Source: DASQPR01 sp035713725
GTDB taxonomy: Bacteria; Actinomycetota; Actinomycetes; Mycobacteriales; Micromonosporaceae
Reading direction: 5' to 3'
Assembly (NCBI GenBank): GCA_035713725.1
Contig: DASTMZ010000154.1
Location: forward strand, 4,747 to 68,746
Length of the DNA stretch: 64,000 nt
Shown here piece after piece: positions 8,822 to 18,512 of the stretch (the first letter of the stretch is position 1; each line of letters opens with the position of its first letter). A program made the position numbers and the translations under genes. Below the pieces are notes generated by a model. The model did no database searches and was not told the DNA's origin. It saw nothing but the letters and a program-made list of their open reading frames with translations.

Positions 8822-9633
8822 CCGTCGTCATCAAGTACGGCGGCCACGCCATGACCTCGCCGGCCACGCGTGCCGCGTTCGCACGCGAGGTCATCGCCCT
8901 GCACGTGGCGGGCTTCCGCCCAGTCGTGGTGCACGGCGGCGGACCGCAGATCAACGCGATGCTCGACCGGGTCGGCATCGTCTCGGAGTTCCGCGACGGA
9001 CTGCGGGTCACGACGCCCGAGGCGATGGAGATCGTCCGGATGGTGCTCGTCGGGCAGGTCGGACCCGACGTGGTCGGCGCGATCAACGCGATCGCTCCGC
9101 GGGCGGTCGGGCTGTCCGGCGCGGACGCCGGCCTGCTCGTCGCGCGGCGGCGCAGCGCCGTGGCGGACGGCAAGCCGGTCGACCTCGGTCAGGTGGGCGA
9201 TATCGCCTCGGTCGCGCCGGGCATCGTCGCGGACCTGCTCGACGCCGGCCGCATCCCGGTCGTCGCAACCGTCGCACCGGACGCCGACGGCGTGCCACAC
9301 AACGTGAACGCGGACACCGCGGCAGCCGACATCGCCGTCGCGCTCGGTGCGGACAAGCTCGTGATGCTGACCGACGTGCCCGGCCTCTACCGCGCCTGGC
9401 CGGACCCGGACACCTTGATCACCGCGCTGGGCGCGGACGAGTTGGAGCTGATGATGCCGAACCTGTCGGCCGGCATGGTGCCGAAGATGGCGGCGTGCCT
9501 GGCGGCGCTGCACGGCGGCGTACCGATGGCGCACGTCGTCGACGGCCGCGATCCGTCGTGGTCGGCTGTCGTCCGCGGCGCCGGCGAACACGGCACGACG
9601 ATCACCGCGGCGTCCGCTGTGGTTCCCGCATGA
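8818..9633 (+). CDS. argB: Acetylglutamate kinase, lacking the usual N-terminal helix
   Basis: ArgB phosphorylates N-acetylglutamate. The 271-residue product opens directly on the first core strand, MTVVIKYGGHAM; homologues such as the mycobacterial enzyme have some 25-30 residues before this point. Core motifs are intact: VVVHGGGPQIN (Gly-rich loop at 40-42), NVNADTAAADIAVALGADKL and MLTDVPGLY. In arginine-inhibited hexameric kinases the missing N-terminal helix links the dimers and helps form the arginine site, so this enzyme may be a dimer that is less sensitive to arginine (inference). The GTG start overlaps the argC stop (GTGA). Upstream in-frame sequence is only the shadow of argC and does not resemble the lost helix. 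Confidence 0.95.
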   Translation: MTVVIKYGGHAMTSPATRAAFAREVIALHVAGFRPVVVHGGGPQINAMLDRVGIVSEFRDGLRVTTPEAMEIVRMVLVGQVGPDVVGAINAIAPRAVGLSGADAGLLVARRRSAVADGKPVDLGQVGDIASVAPGIVADLLDAGRIPVVATVAPDADGVPHNVNADTAAADIAVALGADKLVMLTDVPGLYRAWPDPDTLITALGADELELMMPNLSAGMVPKMAACLAALHGGVPMAHVVDGRDPSWSAVVRGAGEHGTTITAASAVVPA

Positions 9634-10961
9634 GCTCGTTGGTACGCCGGTGGTCCGGCGCCGTGATGAACACGTACGGCGAACCGCGCGTCGCGCTAGT
9701 ACGCGGCGAGGGTGCGGTCGTACACGACGATGCCGGCCGAAGCTACGTGGACATGCTCGGTGGCATCGCGGTCAACGCGCTCGGACATGCGCACCCTGCC
9801 GTTGTCGCAGCCGTCTCGCGGCAGATCGGGCAACTCGGCCACGTATCGAACCTCTACGCCGCCGAGCCCCCGATTGCGCTCGCCGAACTGTTGCTGGTGC
9901 TGGCCGGTCGACCCGGCCGGGTGTTCTTCGCGAACTCGGGCGCGGAGGCGGTCGAGGCGGCGTACAAGATCTCGCGGCGTACCGGTCGGTCACATGTGGT
10001 CGCGGCGGCCGGCGGCTTCCACGGCCGGACGATGGGTGCGCTGTCGCTCACTGGGCAGCCCGCGAAGTCCGACCCGTTCCGGCCGCTGCCCGGTCCGGTC
10101 ACGCACGTGCCGTACGGCGATGTGGCAGCGCTCGCCGCCGCGGTCACCGACGACACCGCGATGGTGATCCTCGAACCGATCCAGGGCGAGAACGGAGTGG
10201 TCGTGCCGCCGGCCGGATATCTCGCCGCCGCGCGTGCCATCACGTCGCGTCACGGTGCGCTGCTGGCGCTCGACGAGGTGCAGACCGGCGTCGGCCGTAC
10301 CGGTCATTGGTTTGCGCACCAGGCCAACGATCCCGCGGCGAGCGATGTGGCCGCGACGGTCGTCGAGCCGGACGTCGTCACGCTCGCGAAGGGTCTTGGC
10401 GGCGGCCTGCCGATCGGCGCATGCATGGCGTTCGGAGCGGCGGCCGACCTGCTGGGTCCGGGCGCGCACGGCTCGACGTTCGGCGGCAATCCAGTGAGTT
10501 GCGCAGCCGCGCTCGCGGTGTTGCGCACGATTGCTCGCGACGGACTGCTCGACCACGTGACGCGCGTCGGTGATCGGCTGTCGGCTAGCGTGACCGCGCT
10601 GTCGAGTCCGCTGGTCGCCGGCGTCCGAGGCGCCGGACTGCTGCTCGGTGTCGTGTTGACCGAGCCGGTCGCCAGCCAGGTCGTGGACGCGTTGCGTGAT
10701 CGCGCGATCGCCGGCGGGCGACCTGGCTTTCTCGCCAATGCGCCGCTGCCACACGTGATCCGCCTTGCGCCACCGCTGATCCTGTCTGCCGAGCAGGCCG
10801 ACGCGTTCGTCGCGGCGCTCGGTGAGGAACTGGACTCGGTTGTAGCGAAACGCTTCGCCGGCGCCGAGCCGCTAGTCGGCGGCGCGGCCGCCGATCCGAT
10901 CCCCCGCACCCCTTCTGACCTCTCACGGAAGGACGACGTCCATGCGGCACTTCCTGCGTGA
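9630..10961 (+). CDS. argD: Acetylornithine aminotransferase
   Basis: ArgD transfers an amino group from glutamate to N-acetylglutamate semialdehyde using PLP. The 443-residue class III aminotransferase shows LDEVQTGVGRTGHWFAHQ, the Schiff-base lysine in VTLAKGLGGGLPIGA and the substrate region GSTFGGNPVSCAAAL. It is about 40 residues longer than usual because of a C-terminal tail that runs 20 bp into argF. Translation starts at ATG 9630, overlapping the argB stop. Product: N-acetylornithine, which would need ArgJ or a deacetylase to become ornithine; neither is present in this window. Confidence 0.96.
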   Translation: MSSLVRRWSGAVMNTYGEPRVALVRGEGAVVHDDAGRSYVDMLGGIAVNALGHAHPAVVAAVSRQIGQLGHVSNLYAAEPPIALAELLLVLAGRPGRVFFANSGAEAVEAAYKISRRTGRSHVVAAAGGFHGRTMGALSLTGQPAKSDPFRPLPGPVTHVPYGDVAALAAAVTDDTAMVILEPIQGENGVVVPPAGYLAAARAITSRHGALLALDEVQTGVGRTGHWFAHQANDPAASDVAATVVEPDVVTLAKGLGGGLPIGACMAFGAAADLLGPGAHGSTFGGNPVSCAAALAVLRTIARDGLLDHVTRVGDRLSASVTALSSPLVAGVRGAGLLLGVVLTEPVASQVVDALRDRAIAGGRPGFLANAPLPHVIRLAPPLILSAEQADAFVAALGEELDSVVAKRFAGAEPLVGGAAADPIPRTPSDLSRKDDVHAALPA

Positions 10962-11973
10962 CGACGACCTCAGCCCGGCCGAACAATCCACGGTGCTGGA
11001 CGCCGCGGAGACGTTGGCCGCCGCGCCACACCACGACAAGCCGCTTGCCGGTCCGCGTTCGGTGGCCGTGGTCTTCGAGAAGCCGTCACTGCGCACCCGC
11101 GTGTCGTTCGAGGTCGCCATCGCCGAGCTCGGCGGCCACCCGGTGGTCGTCGACGCGCGCGCCACCCACCTGGACCGGGGCGAGACGATCGAGGATGTCG
11201 GCCGAGTGCTGTCCGGCTATGTCGACGCGATCGTGATCCGTACGTTCGACGACGAGCGTCTCGCCGCACTCGCCCAGGCGTCGCGGGTACCGGTGATCAA
11301 CGCGCTGACCGACGGCTTCCATCCGTGTCAACTGCTCGCCGACTTGCTGACCATCCGTCAGGTCTGCGGCGGCACGGCCGGCCGCACGCTCGCGTATGTC
11401 GGTGACGCCGCGTTCAACATGGCGAACTCGTACGCGCTTGCCGGTGCGGCCGCCGGCATGCACGTACGGATCGGTGCACCGCCCGGATTCCAGCCGGCGC
11501 CGGCCATCGTCGCGCGCGCCCGGGCGATCGCATCGTCGACCGGCGGCTGGGTGACGGTGACCGACGATCCGTACGACGCCGTCGCCGACGCCGACGTGAT
11601 CGCAACCGACACGTGGACCTCGATGGGGCAGGCCGAAAACGCCGAGCGCCGTGCCGTGCTCGCGCCATACCAAGTGAATGCGGCGCTGCTGGCGGCGGCG
11701 AAGTCGAGCGCGATCGTGCTGCACTGCCTGCCGGCGCACCGTGGCGAGGAGATCACCGGTGAGGTCATCGACGGACCGCGAAGCGTCGTGTTCGCCGAAG
11801 CGGCGAATCGGCTGCCCGCACAGAAGGCATTGCTCGCCTGGCTGATCCGGCAGGCGCGCGGCCACGCAAACGGCCTGACCCCGGCGCGGCAAGCCAACGC
11901 CCCGCATGGAGTTTCGCCGGGCGTCATGTCGGGAGTCGCGCCGATCGCTCCACCGCTGGAGCCGGCGGCATGA
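10942..11973 (+). CDS. argF: Ornithine carbamoyltransferase
   Basis: ArgF joins carbamoyl phosphate and ornithine to give citrulline. The 343-residue product carries the carbamoyl-phosphate loop as KPSLRTRVSFE (a Leu replaces the more common Thr of STRTR), the FHPCQLLADLLTI motif, TDTWTSMGQ and the ornithine-binding HCLPAHRGEE. A good ribosome site, GGAAGGA at 10927-10933, precedes ATG 10942. The gene overlaps the end of argD by 20 bp and the start of argR by 4 bp. About 30 residues after the usual end (from ARQANAPHG) form a low-complexity tail. Confidence 0.96.
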   Translation: MRHFLRDDDLSPAEQSTVLDAAETLAAAPHHDKPLAGPRSVAVVFEKPSLRTRVSFEVAIAELGGHPVVVDARATHLDRGETIEDVGRVLSGYVDAIVIRTFDDERLAALAQASRVPVINALTDGFHPCQLLADLLTIRQVCGGTAGRTLAYVGDAAFNMANSYALAGAAAGMHVRIGAPPGFQPAPAIVARARAIASSTGGWVTVTDDPYDAVADADVIATDTWTSMGQAENAERRAVLAPYQVNAALLAAAKSSAIVLHCLPAHRGEEITGEVIDGPRSVVFAEAANRLPAQKALLAWLIRQARGHANGLTPARQANAPHGVSPGVMSGVAPIAPPLEPAA

Positions 11974-12491
11974 CCGCGGCAACGTTCACGGCGACGAAGG
12001 CGGCGCGGCACGCACGCATCGTCGCGTTGATCCGCGGACAAGCGGTGCGCGCCCAGACCGATCTCGCGGAACTGTTGGCGGCCGAAGGCATCCACATCAC
12101 GCAGGCGACGTTGTCGCGTGACCTCGACGAGTTGGGGGCGGTGAAGGTACGCGCGGCCGACGGCTCGTCGGCGTACGTCATCCCGGAGGACGGCAACGCC
12201 GCGCTCCGCACCGTGGAGTCCACTCCGGTGCGACTCCAACGGTTGCTGCGCGAGTTGCTGACCGGCGCCGACGCGAGCGGAAACCTCGTGGTCTTGCGTA
12301 CCCCGCCCGGGGCGGCACAGTTCCTCGCGAGCGCTCTCGACCGGTCCGGGCTCGCGGACGTGGTCGGCACGATCGCCGGCGACGACACGATCCTTGTCGT
12401 GGCACGCGACTCCAGCCCGGCGGCCAGCACCGCCGGTGCCGCCCTCGCCGCGAAGTTCTCGCTGTGGGCTTCGGGAGTCGACGGCAAGTAG
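11970..12491 (+). CDS. argR: Arginine repressor ArgR
   Basis: ArgR is the arginine-dependent repressor of the operon and binds ARG boxes as a hexamer. The 173-residue product has an N-terminal winged helix (ARHARIVALIRGQAVRAQTD, then HITQATLSRDLDELGAVKVR, the recognition region) and a C-terminal arginine-binding trimerisation domain with GTIAGDDTILVVARD. It is encoded inside the operon, 4-bp overlapped with argF, so repression is autoregulatory. The likely operator is at 7731-7769. Confidence 0.97.
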   Translation: MTAATFTATKAARHARIVALIRGQAVRAQTDLAELLAAEGIHITQATLSRDLDELGAVKVRAADGSSAYVIPEDGNAALRTVESTPVRLQRLLRELLTGADASGNLVVLRTPPGAAQFLASALDRSGLADVVGTIAGDDTILVVARDSSPAASTAGAALAAKFSLWASGVDGK

Positions 12492-12595
12492 ACCAGGCCG
12501 CCGCGGCGGCGCGACATGGCCGCGGCGCGGCCTTAGCGATGGCGCGGCATTTCGGCCGCACAGAAACCGATACACGCACAGAAGGGCAACACGAC

Positions 12596-13819
<1,224 letters not shown>

Positions 13820-13862
13820 CGGGTACCAGACGAGCCGTCGGCCGGCCGGCGTGGAGGAGACT

Positions 13863-15323
13863 GTGAGCGTGACCGAGGCCGCACCCGAGACCGCGCGCGC
13901 CGACCGCCCGCGTACCAGCCTGTGGGGTGGGCGCTTTGCCGGCGGTCCGGCCGAGGCGCTCGCGCGGCTGTCGGTCAGCGTGCAGTTCGACTGGCGGCTC
14001 GCGCCCTACGACCTCGCGGCGTCGCGGGCACACGCGCGCGTGCTCGCTCGCGCCGGCCTGCTCTCCGCGGACGAGCTTGGCCGAATGCTGGCCGCGCTCG
14101 ACGACCTGGAGGCGGCCTGCGCGGCGCGTGAGTTCGTGCCGACCGCTGACGACGAAGACGTGCACACCGCGCTGGAACGAGGGCTGCTCGAGCGGCTCGG
14201 GTCGCTCGGCGGCAAGCTTCGGGCCGGTCGATCCCGCAACGATCAGGTCGCCACGGACCTGCGGTTGTATCTGCGGGACCACGCGCGCGGCGTGGCCGCT
14301 CGAGTGGTGGACCTTGCCGAAGCGCTCGTCGATCGCGCGGCAGCGCACGTGGACACACCCGCGCCGGGCATGACGCACCTGCAACCGGCGCAGCCCGTCG
14401 CGTTCGGCCATCAGTTGCTCGCCCATGCGCAGCCGCTGTTGCGCGATCTGGATCGGCTGCGCGACTGGGATCGTCGGGCCGCGGTCAGCCCGCTCGGCGC
14501 CGGGGCACTCGCGGGATCGTCGCTGCCGCTGGATCCGATCCAGGTCGCGAAGGAACTCGGCTTCGCATCCGCCGCACCGAACTCGATCGACGCGGTGGCG
14601 GACCGGGACTTCGCCGCCGAGTTCCTTTTCGTGGCCGCGCTGATCGGCGTACACGTGTCGCGGCTTGGTGAAGAGGTCGTGCTGTGGACCACGCCGGCGT
14701 ACGGCTGGGTCGAACTCGATGACGCGTTCGCCACTGGGTCGTCCATCATGCCGCAAAAGAAGAATCCCGATGTCGCGGAGTTGGCGCGCGGCAAGTCCGG
14801 CCGGCTGATCGGCGACCTCATGACGGTGCTCACCATGTTGAAGGGGCTGCCGCTCGCGTACGACCGCGACCTGCAAGAGGACAAGGAGCCGGTCTTCGAT
14901 GCGGTGGACACGCTCGAACTCGTGCTGCCCGCGCTGACCGGCCTGATCGCGACGATGACGGTGCACGCTGACCGGATCGCGGCCGCCGCGCCGGTCGGCT
15001 ACACGCTCGCCACCGAGGTCGCCGATTGGCTGGTCCGGCGCGGCGTACCGTTCCGCGAGGCGCACGACGTCACCGGTGCGCTTGTTGTCCGCGCGGCGCG
15101 ACATGGTGTCGAACTCGACCAACTCGACGACGACGAACTCGCGGATGTCTCGCCGTTGCTGACGCCGGACGTACGGAGCGTCATGACGGTGCCCGGTGCG
15201 CTCGCTAGCCGTACGACCTATGGGTCGACCGGACGACAGCCGGTCAACGATCAGCTAACATCGGCCGCCGATCAGTTGACCGAGTGGCGCGGCTGGGTGA
15301 ACGAGGTTGTGGTGCCTCGGTAA
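13863..15323 (+). CDS. argH: Argininosuccinate lyase
   Basis: ArgH splits argininosuccinate into arginine and fumarate, the last step of the pathway. The product (about 486 residues) belongs to the fumarase/aspartase superfamily and shows the signature GSSIMPQKKNPDVAELARGK, the flexible catalytic loop, plus AGRSRNDQVATDLRLYLRD. GGAGGA at 13853-13858 serves as ribosome site; GTG at 13863 or GTG at 13869 are both possible starts, and a GTG at 13851 lies upstream of it. The first 20 residues are poorly conserved. Last gene of the operon. Confidence 0.95.
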   Translation: MSVTEAAPETARADRPRTSLWGGRFAGGPAEALARLSVSVQFDWRLAPYDLAASRAHARVLARAGLLSADELGRMLAALDDLEAACAAREFVPTADDEDVHTALERGLLERLGSLGGKLRAGRSRNDQVATDLRLYLRDHARGVAARVVDLAEALVDRAAAHVDTPAPGMTHLQPAQPVAFGHQLLAHAQPLLRDLDRLRDWDRRAAVSPLGAGALAGSSLPLDPIQVAKELGFASAAPNSIDAVADRDFAAEFLFVAALIGVHVSRLGEEVVLWTTPAYGWVELDDAFATGSSIMPQKKNPDVAELARGKSGRLIGDLMTVLTMLKGLPLAYDRDLQEDKEPVFDAVDTLELVLPALTGLIATMTVHADRIAAAAPVGYTLATEVADWLVRRGVPFREAHDVTGALVVRAARHGVELDQLDDDELADVSPLLTPDVRSVMTVPGALASRTTYGSTGRQPVNDQLTSAADQLTEWRGWVNEVVVPR

Positions 15324-15326
15324 CCT
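15321..15326 (+). promoter_or_regulatory. Putative -10 element for the sulfotransferase-like gene
   Basis: TAACCT overlaps the argH stop codon and ends 7 bases before the ATG at 15334. The ATG lacks a ribosome site, so a leaderless transcript is plausible; no good -35 box was found. Confidence 0.3.
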
Positions 15327-15333
15327 CGACTCG

Positions 15334-16062
15334 ATGAGCGGCGCCCATATCGCGATGTGGTCGGGGCCACGAAACATCTCCACGGCGATGATGCGCAGCT
15401 TCGGTGCGCGGGCCGACACCGTCGTCGTCGACGAGCCCCTCTACGCGTATTACCTGGCGACTACTGGCATCGATCATCCCGGTCGATCGGAAGTCCTCGC
15501 GAGCCAACCGACCGATTGGCGTGACGTGGCGGCAGCGATGACCACTGCGCTGCCGGACGGCTACAGCATCAGCTACCAGAAGCACATGACGCACCATTTG
15601 CTGCCGGAGGTCGGACGACGGTGGCTCAGCGCGCTCGACCACGCCTTTCTGATTCGGCACCCAGCGAATGTCGTGGCGTCCTACGCGAAGGTACGCGGCT
15701 CGCCGACGCTCGAAGATCTCGGCTATCCGCAACAGGTGGAGATCTTCCGTCGCTACGGCGGGCCAGTGATCGACGCGGCCGACGTATTGCGTGATCCGGC
15801 CGCCGTGCTGACCCGACTCTGCGAGGCACTGGGCATCCCGTGGGATCCGGCGATGCTGCATTGGGCGCCGGGCCGGCGTGCCACCGACGGTGCATGGGCA
15901 CCCTACTGGTACGCCACCGTGGAGGCGTCTACGACATTCGCGCCCTACGACCCGACGCCACCGGTCGTCCCCGACGGGCTGCAGCCGCTGGTAGACGCCG
16001 CGATGCCGTACTACCTGGAGCTTGCCGCGGTGCGGCTGGAGGCGTGCGGGCGCACCGCATGA
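15334..16062 (+). CDS. Sulfotransferase-fold P-loop protein
   Basis: This 242-residue protein begins with a P-loop-like stretch WSGPRNISTAMMRSF (about residues 8-22), the position of the 5'-phosphosulfate-binding loop in PAPS sulfotransferases. It also has FLIRHPANVVASYAKVRG, the region that binds the 3'-phosphate in that fold (Arg and Ser). It is shorter than classical sulfotransferases and belongs to the uncharacterised bacterial group often found beside a class IV aminotransferase; exactly such a gene follows on the opposite strand. Whether it transfers sulfate is unproven. It starts 10 bases after argH but probably has its own promoter. Confidence 0.7.
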   Translation: MSGAHIAMWSGPRNISTAMMRSFGARADTVVVDEPLYAYYLATTGIDHPGRSEVLASQPTDWRDVAAAMTTALPDGYSISYQKHMTHHLLPEVGRRWLSALDHAFLIRHPANVVASYAKVRGSPTLEDLGYPQQVEIFRRYGGPVIDAADVLRDPAAVLTRLCEALGIPWDPAMLHWAPGRRATDGAWAPYWYATVEASTTFAPYDPTPPVVPDGLQPLVDAAMPYYLELAAVRLEACGRTA

Positions 16063-16125
16063 GCCTGCGCCACGCTCGGCACGGTGCCTCGGGTGAGCGG
16101 CGGTTGACCGTACCGGAGGATCGAC

Positions 16126-17031
16126 CTAAGCCGGACCGACCACGGTGCCGTGCGTGGCGGCGTGGTCGTGGTAAAGCGCCGCGATGCGCTGCGTCACCGG
16201 ACCGACCGCGCCGCCACCGATCGGGCGGCCGTCGATCTCCGTGATGCCCGCGATCTCACCCATCGTGCCGGTGCAGAACACCTCGTCCGCGCCAGACATC
16301 TCGCTCAGCGACATGTCTCGCTCGCTGGCGTTGATGCCGGCGGCCGCGGCCAGCGTCAAGACGGTCGCACGCGTGATGCCCTCCGGGCAGGCGAGTGCCC
16401 GCGGCGTGACGAGCCCGCCGCCGACGACGGCGAACAGGTTCGTCGCGTTGGTCTCCGCCACGAATCCTCGCCCGTCGAGCATGAGCGCATCGTCCGCGCC
16501 GGCCGCGTTCGCCTCGATCTTCGCGAGGATCGAGTTCAGCAGGTTGTTGTGGTGGATCTTCGGATCGAGGACGTCCGGGCCCGGCCGGCGGGTGCTGGCG
16601 GTGACGAGTCGCAGGCCGCCGGTGTCGTAGACCGGCGCCTTGTGTTCGGCGAGCACGATCAGCGTGCAGCCGGCCTGGTTCAGCCGCGGATCCATGCCGC
16701 TGGTGATCTTGACGCCGCGGGTCAACGTGAGCCGGATATGCACGCTGTCGGTCATCCGGTTCGCGGCGATCGTGGCGGCAATCGCGGCCGTGATGTCGTC
16801 GTCGGTGGGTACGGCCGCGAAGCCCAGCGCAGCGGCGGAGCGGCGCAGGCGCGCGAGGTGCGCGTGGAGTCCGAAGACACGGCCACTGTAGAGCCGGAGT
16901 CCCTCCCAGACGGCGTCGCCGCCCTGCACCACCGAGTCGAACGGCGAGATGCCCGGCTCGTCGCGATGCCGGAGCACTCCGTTGCACCAGTAGACGATGT
17001 CGGCGTTGCGTTCGTCGTACGTCTGCAGCAT
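16126..17031 (-). CDS. PLP-dependent class IV aminotransferase (branched-chain type)
   Basis: This 301-residue protein has the class IV fold of branched-chain and D-amino acid aminotransferases. The predicted Schiff-base lysine lies in DPKIHHNNLLNSILAKIEAN. Other family signatures are FVAETNATNLFAV, LACPEGITRATVL and EVFCTGTMGEIAGI. The N-terminal region YWCNGVLRHRDEPGISPFDS is the usual small-domain start. Substrate (leucine/isoleucine/valine or others) cannot be settled. It converges with the sulfotransferase-like gene; such pairs occur in other genomes, which hints at a shared but unknown task. Confidence 0.85.
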   Translation of the reverse strand: MLQTYDERNADIVYWCNGVLRHRDEPGISPFDSVVQGGDAVWEGLRLYSGRVFGLHAHLARLRRSAAALGFAAVPTDDDITAAIAATIAANRMTDSVHIRLTLTRGVKITSGMDPRLNQAGCTLIVLAEHKAPVYDTGGLRLVTASTRRPGPDVLDPKIHHNNLLNSILAKIEANAAGADDALMLDGRGFVAETNATNLFAVVGGGLVTPRALACPEGITRATVLTLAAAAGINASERDMSLSEMSGADEVFCTGTMGEIAGITEIDGRPIGGGAVGPVTQRIAALYHDHAATHGTVVGPA

Positions 17032-17146
17032 CGTTCGTACCTCTCGGTTGCGCCCCGTCGGCCGCGGTTGCCGGCGCCGATCATGTCACCATGGGTCGCG
17101 GCCGTGCCATCCAGCGCGGCGGACCGTGCAGTTTTGGGGGCCGAGC

Positions 17147-17788
17147 GTGGCGGGCAGGGCGAAGGCCGTCTGGCGGGTGCTGGACGGATCGGACGTCGAG
17201 GCATCCGCGCGCTCGTTGCTCGGCTGCCGGCTGTCCGGCTACGGCGTGACGGTGCGGCTGACCGAGGTGGAGGCGTATTCCGGTGTCGGCGGCGATCCGG
17301 CGTCGCACGCTTACCGTGGTCAGACGCCCCGCAACGCGGTCATGTTCGGCCCGGCCGGCGTGCTCTACGTCTACTTCACCTACGGCATGCACTGGTGCAT
17401 GAACGTCGTGACGGGACCGGTCGGCGCCGCGTCGGCGGTGCTGTTACGGGCCGGCGAGGTCATTGACGGCGCCGACCTCGCGCGATCTCGCCGCGTCGCG
17501 CGGTCCGGTGCCGTGGTCGCCGATCGGGACCTGGCGCGCGGGCCGAGCCGGTTGGCCATGGCGCTCGGCGTGACCGGCGAAGACAACGGCACGCGCCTGC
17601 TCGACGGATCCGGCGACGTCGCTTTGCTGCCGCGCCTGGCGGCCGTTGCGCCGGACGCGATCCGGATCGGGCCGCGGGTCGGCGTGGCCGTCGGCGCCGA
17701 AACGCCGTGGCGGTTCTGGCTGGCCAGCGAGCCAACGGTCAGCGCGTACAAGAAGCACGCGCCGCGACGCCCACGCGCCGATCCTTAG
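17147..17788 (+). CDS. mpg: 3-methyladenine DNA glycosylase (AAG/MPG family)
   Basis: This enzyme removes alkylated purines such as 3-methyladenine from DNA in base-excision repair. The 213-residue product has the catalytic and DNA-binding hallmarks: TEVEAYSGVGGDPASHAYRG (the glutamate activates water), TPRNAVMFGPAGVLYVYFTY and GMHWCMNVV, and a C-terminal RIGPRVGV segment. GTG 17147 is used because GGGGG precedes it and the product then starts as in homologues; the longer frame from 16997 is not needed. It converges with a DinB-like gene 14 bases further on. Confidence 0.93.
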   Translation: MAGRAKAVWRVLDGSDVEASARSLLGCRLSGYGVTVRLTEVEAYSGVGGDPASHAYRGQTPRNAVMFGPAGVLYVYFTYGMHWCMNVVTGPVGAASAVLLRAGEVIDGADLARSRRVARSGAVVADRDLARGPSRLAMALGVTGEDNGTRLLDGSGDVALLPRLAAVAPDAIRIGPRVGVAVGAETPWRFWLASEPTVSAYKKHAPRRPRADP

Positions 17789-17802
17789 GTCCAGCCGGCA
17801 GG

Positions 17803-18399
17803 CTAGCGAGCGAACTGGTCGCGGCGCAGGTAGAAGTCGCGCAGTAGTCCGATCTCGGCGCCGTGGTGCATCACCTCGCGGTTGATGTGGACGACCAGCG
17901 CGGCGATCGGGTCGTCGCGGAACGGACCGCCCTTCGGTCCGAGCTTTTGGCTCATGCCGGCCTCGTCGAGCGCGCTGATCCCGTCCATCCACGCGTGATA
18001 GGTCTGCTCGAGATAGGCCACACCATCGGTCGCGGTGCTCGGCAGGCTGACCGGATATCGTCCCGGATCGTTCATGCCCAGCTCAGGGAACGGATCGTCG
18101 CCGAAGAACGCGGATGCTCGGTTGGCGAACCCGGTCGCCGCAATGTGCATCATGCGCCAGGCAATCGTCGTCACGGGCGTTGGCTCCGGCTCGGGCATGG
18201 CCCAGTCCATCACCCAGTTGCTGTCGCTGTCGCGGCGCAGGTTCCAACAGTCGCGGACCGGCTCCCAGAGGTATTCGTCATCGGTCAGTCCGTCCAGCCG
18301 AGGACGAAGGTGCGCGTCCCAGTAGAACTCGAGTTGCTCCACGATCAACTTGTTCCACTCCAGTCCCATGGCGGTGAACGTACGGGACCGGTCCGACAT
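17803..18399 (-). CDS. DinB-like four-helix metal-binding protein
   Basis: This 198-residue protein has the DinB/MDMPI four-helix bundle pattern. It holds an N-terminal helix (LEWNKLIVEQLEFYWDA), TIAWRMMHIAATGF, whose histidine is a likely first metal ligand, and VHINREVMHHGAEIGLLRDF, holding the usual second and third histidines. Members include mycothiol- or bacillithiol-dependent transferases and isomerases in thiol metabolism and stress response; the substrate is unknown. The start may be 18399 (MSDRSRTFT) or 18369 (MGLEWNK); neither has a clear ribosome site. Confidence 0.82.
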   Translation of the reverse strand: MSDRSRTFTAMGLEWNKLIVEQLEFYWDAHLRPRLDGLTDDEYLWEPVRDCWNLRRDSDSNWVMDWAMPEPEPTPVTTIAWRMMHIAATGFANRASAFFGDDPFPELGMNDPGRYPVSLPSTATDGVAYLEQTYHAWMDGISALDEAGMSQKLGPKGGPFRDDPIAALVVHINREVMHHGAEIGLLRDFYLRRDQFAR

Positions 18400-18512
18400 C
18401 GCACGACGCCCAGGCCCACGGGACGGCCCACGTGGCGCAAGCCTCAAGAGGCCGGAACGACGCGCCGCAAACCGGTTGTCGGCCGAGCCGAGCGATGCGC
18501 GACAATCTGTGC

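Noticed and set aside
16150..17466. 438-aa plus-strand open frame opposite the aminotransferase
   Set aside because: It is an antisense shadow in GC-rich DNA; the minus-strand frame carries clear class IV aminotransferase motifs.
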